Positions 5,035 through 5,407 of a DNA stretch of 5,407 nt are shown here, piece after piece. Numbering within the stretch: position 1 is the first letter of the stretch; each line of letters opens with the position of its first letter. Origin of the DNA: Chrysiogenia bacterium (GTDB lineage: Bacteria; JAGRBM01); the NCBI GenBank assembly GCA_020434085.1, contig JAGRBM010000205.1, forward strand, positions 1-5,407, given 5' to 3'. The notes beneath the pieces were generated by a model. It was not told the DNA's origin. It did no database searches and was given only the letters and a program-made list of their open reading frames with translations. The position numbers and the translations under genes are program-made.

Positions 5035-5043
5035 CCTTCCTCT
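5035..5043 (-). promoter_or_regulatory. Ribosome binding site deciding the E2-like start
   Basis: AGAGGAAGG on the minus strand, its AGAGG core 8 bases before ATG 5030. It argues against the 97-residue upstream extension to 5321, which overlaps the GspG-like gene in another frame and has the Arg/Gly/Ala-rich look of a shadow translation. Confidence 0.75.
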
Positions 5044-5065
5044 CGGGGCTCGGCTAGCCAGTGTA

Positions 5066-5407
5066 TCACCGTCCCAGTCGCGCGCGAAAGCCCGCGTCGT
5101 CGCCGGGGAGCATGACCGCCTCCCCCGGCTCGCCGCGCGCGGCGGCTTCGAGTTCCTCCACCGATGCATCGCGCCTCCGGTTTGCGCCGAAGGAATAAAC
5201 CAGCACCACTTCGGAATCGGCGCGCGCATAAAGCCAGTAGGGATTGTTCCAGGGGTCGAGAAAATAGTGCCCGCGATTGCTCTCCGCTCGCGCGCGCGTG
5301 AACTCGCTGCTCACGGGCCATTCAAGGCCGTCCTGTTCCATCACCGAGTACAGGCGCGCGTGGATAAGGGCGAGCTCGCGCCCACCGCGCCGCGCCTTTT
5401 CGAGATC
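5066..5407 (-). CDS. GspG-like pseudopilin-domain protein, C-terminal 113 residues (runs off right edge)
   Basis: The frame is open through the right edge of the window, so the N-terminus (and any prepilin leader) lies outside. The visible part has the layout of the type II secretion GspG C-terminal domain. A helix (GRELALIHARLYSVMEQDG, about residues 9-27) ends in WP, where GspG has its yP. Then come YFLDPWNNPYWLY (48-60), corresponding to the family's DPWGxPY, and VVLVYSFGANRRR (67-79), corresponding to the SxGADG calcium-site strand. The tail is acidic (SVEELEAAARGEPGEA). The calcium-site residues are not clearly kept: the usual ADG is ANR here. Internal GTG/ATG codons at 5344 and 5341 are unlikely starts because the homologous helix continues upstream. 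The stop is 35 bases before the E2-like ATG, so the two are likely co-transcribed. It could be a true pseudopilin or another protein using the same domain. Confidence 0.65.
   Translation of the reverse strand, partial: DLEKARRGGRELALIHARLYSVMEQDGLEWPVSSEFTRARAESNRGHYFLDPWNNPYWLYARADSEVVLVYSFGANRRRDASVEELEAAARGEPGEAVMLPGDDAGFRARLGR

Noticed and set aside
4419-5057. Plus-strand open frame (212 residues) opposite the E2-like gene
   Set aside because: Antisense shadow of a gene with clear family blocks; no motif or ribosome site of its own.
5031-5321. N-terminal extension of the E2-like gene by 97 residues
   Set aside because: It overlaps the GspG-like gene in another frame, is Arg/Gly/Ala-rich, and a good ribosome site precedes ATG 5030, where the family-like sequence begins.

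Overview
The window is GC-rich (most of it looks to be around 65% G+C by eye) and gene-dense, with Shine-Dalgarno-led genes and strongly palindromic dispersed repeats between them. No ribosomal or other marker gene is present, so taxonomy is inference only. The repeat families, the unlinked AurF-type diiron oxygenase, the DGAT2/MGAT-like acyltransferase and the lone acyltransferase-fold protein together suggest an environmental deltaproteobacterium-like lineage (Myxococcota, Desulfobacterota or a relative).

Layout. On the minus strand at 1-424 lies the N-terminal part of an unrecognised protein that runs off the left edge. A 358-base spacer follows, holding a symmetrical palindromic element (483-654) and an intrinsic terminator (726-759). 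The terminator ends the minus-strand diiron oxygenase gene at 783-1715. A divergent 356-base spacer separates that gene from a plus-strand LPLAT/DGAT2-like acyltransferase (2072-3028). This spacer holds operator-like palindromes, candidate promoters on both sides and a three-hairpin dispersed repeat. After a fourth-type palindromic spacer comes a small plus-strand protein (3144-3518, PH-like by eye). It meets tail-to-tail, with only 6 bases between stop codons, a minus-strand lipoprotein gene (3525-4067). Upstream of the lipoprotein, still on the minus strand, lie a protein of the 2-oxoacid dehydrogenase E2/CAT fold (4197-5030) and the C-terminal part of a GspG-like pseudopilin-domain protein that runs off the right edge (5066-5407). 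The last two are 35 bases apart and probably co-transcribed.

How they may work together. The acyltransferase and the diiron oxygenase share a divergent control region, which allows coordinated regulation in lipid or secondary metabolism, but no pathway can be assigned. The E2-like protein lacks both the lipoyl region and the catalytic His, so it is not an ordinary dehydrogenase subunit. I see no defence system, CRISPR array, transposase, tRNA or rRNA. The most distinctive feature is that all four spacers longer than 60 bases contain a palindromic repeat, each of a different family. One of them has two inverted arrays of five CGTG units at an exact 6-base period.
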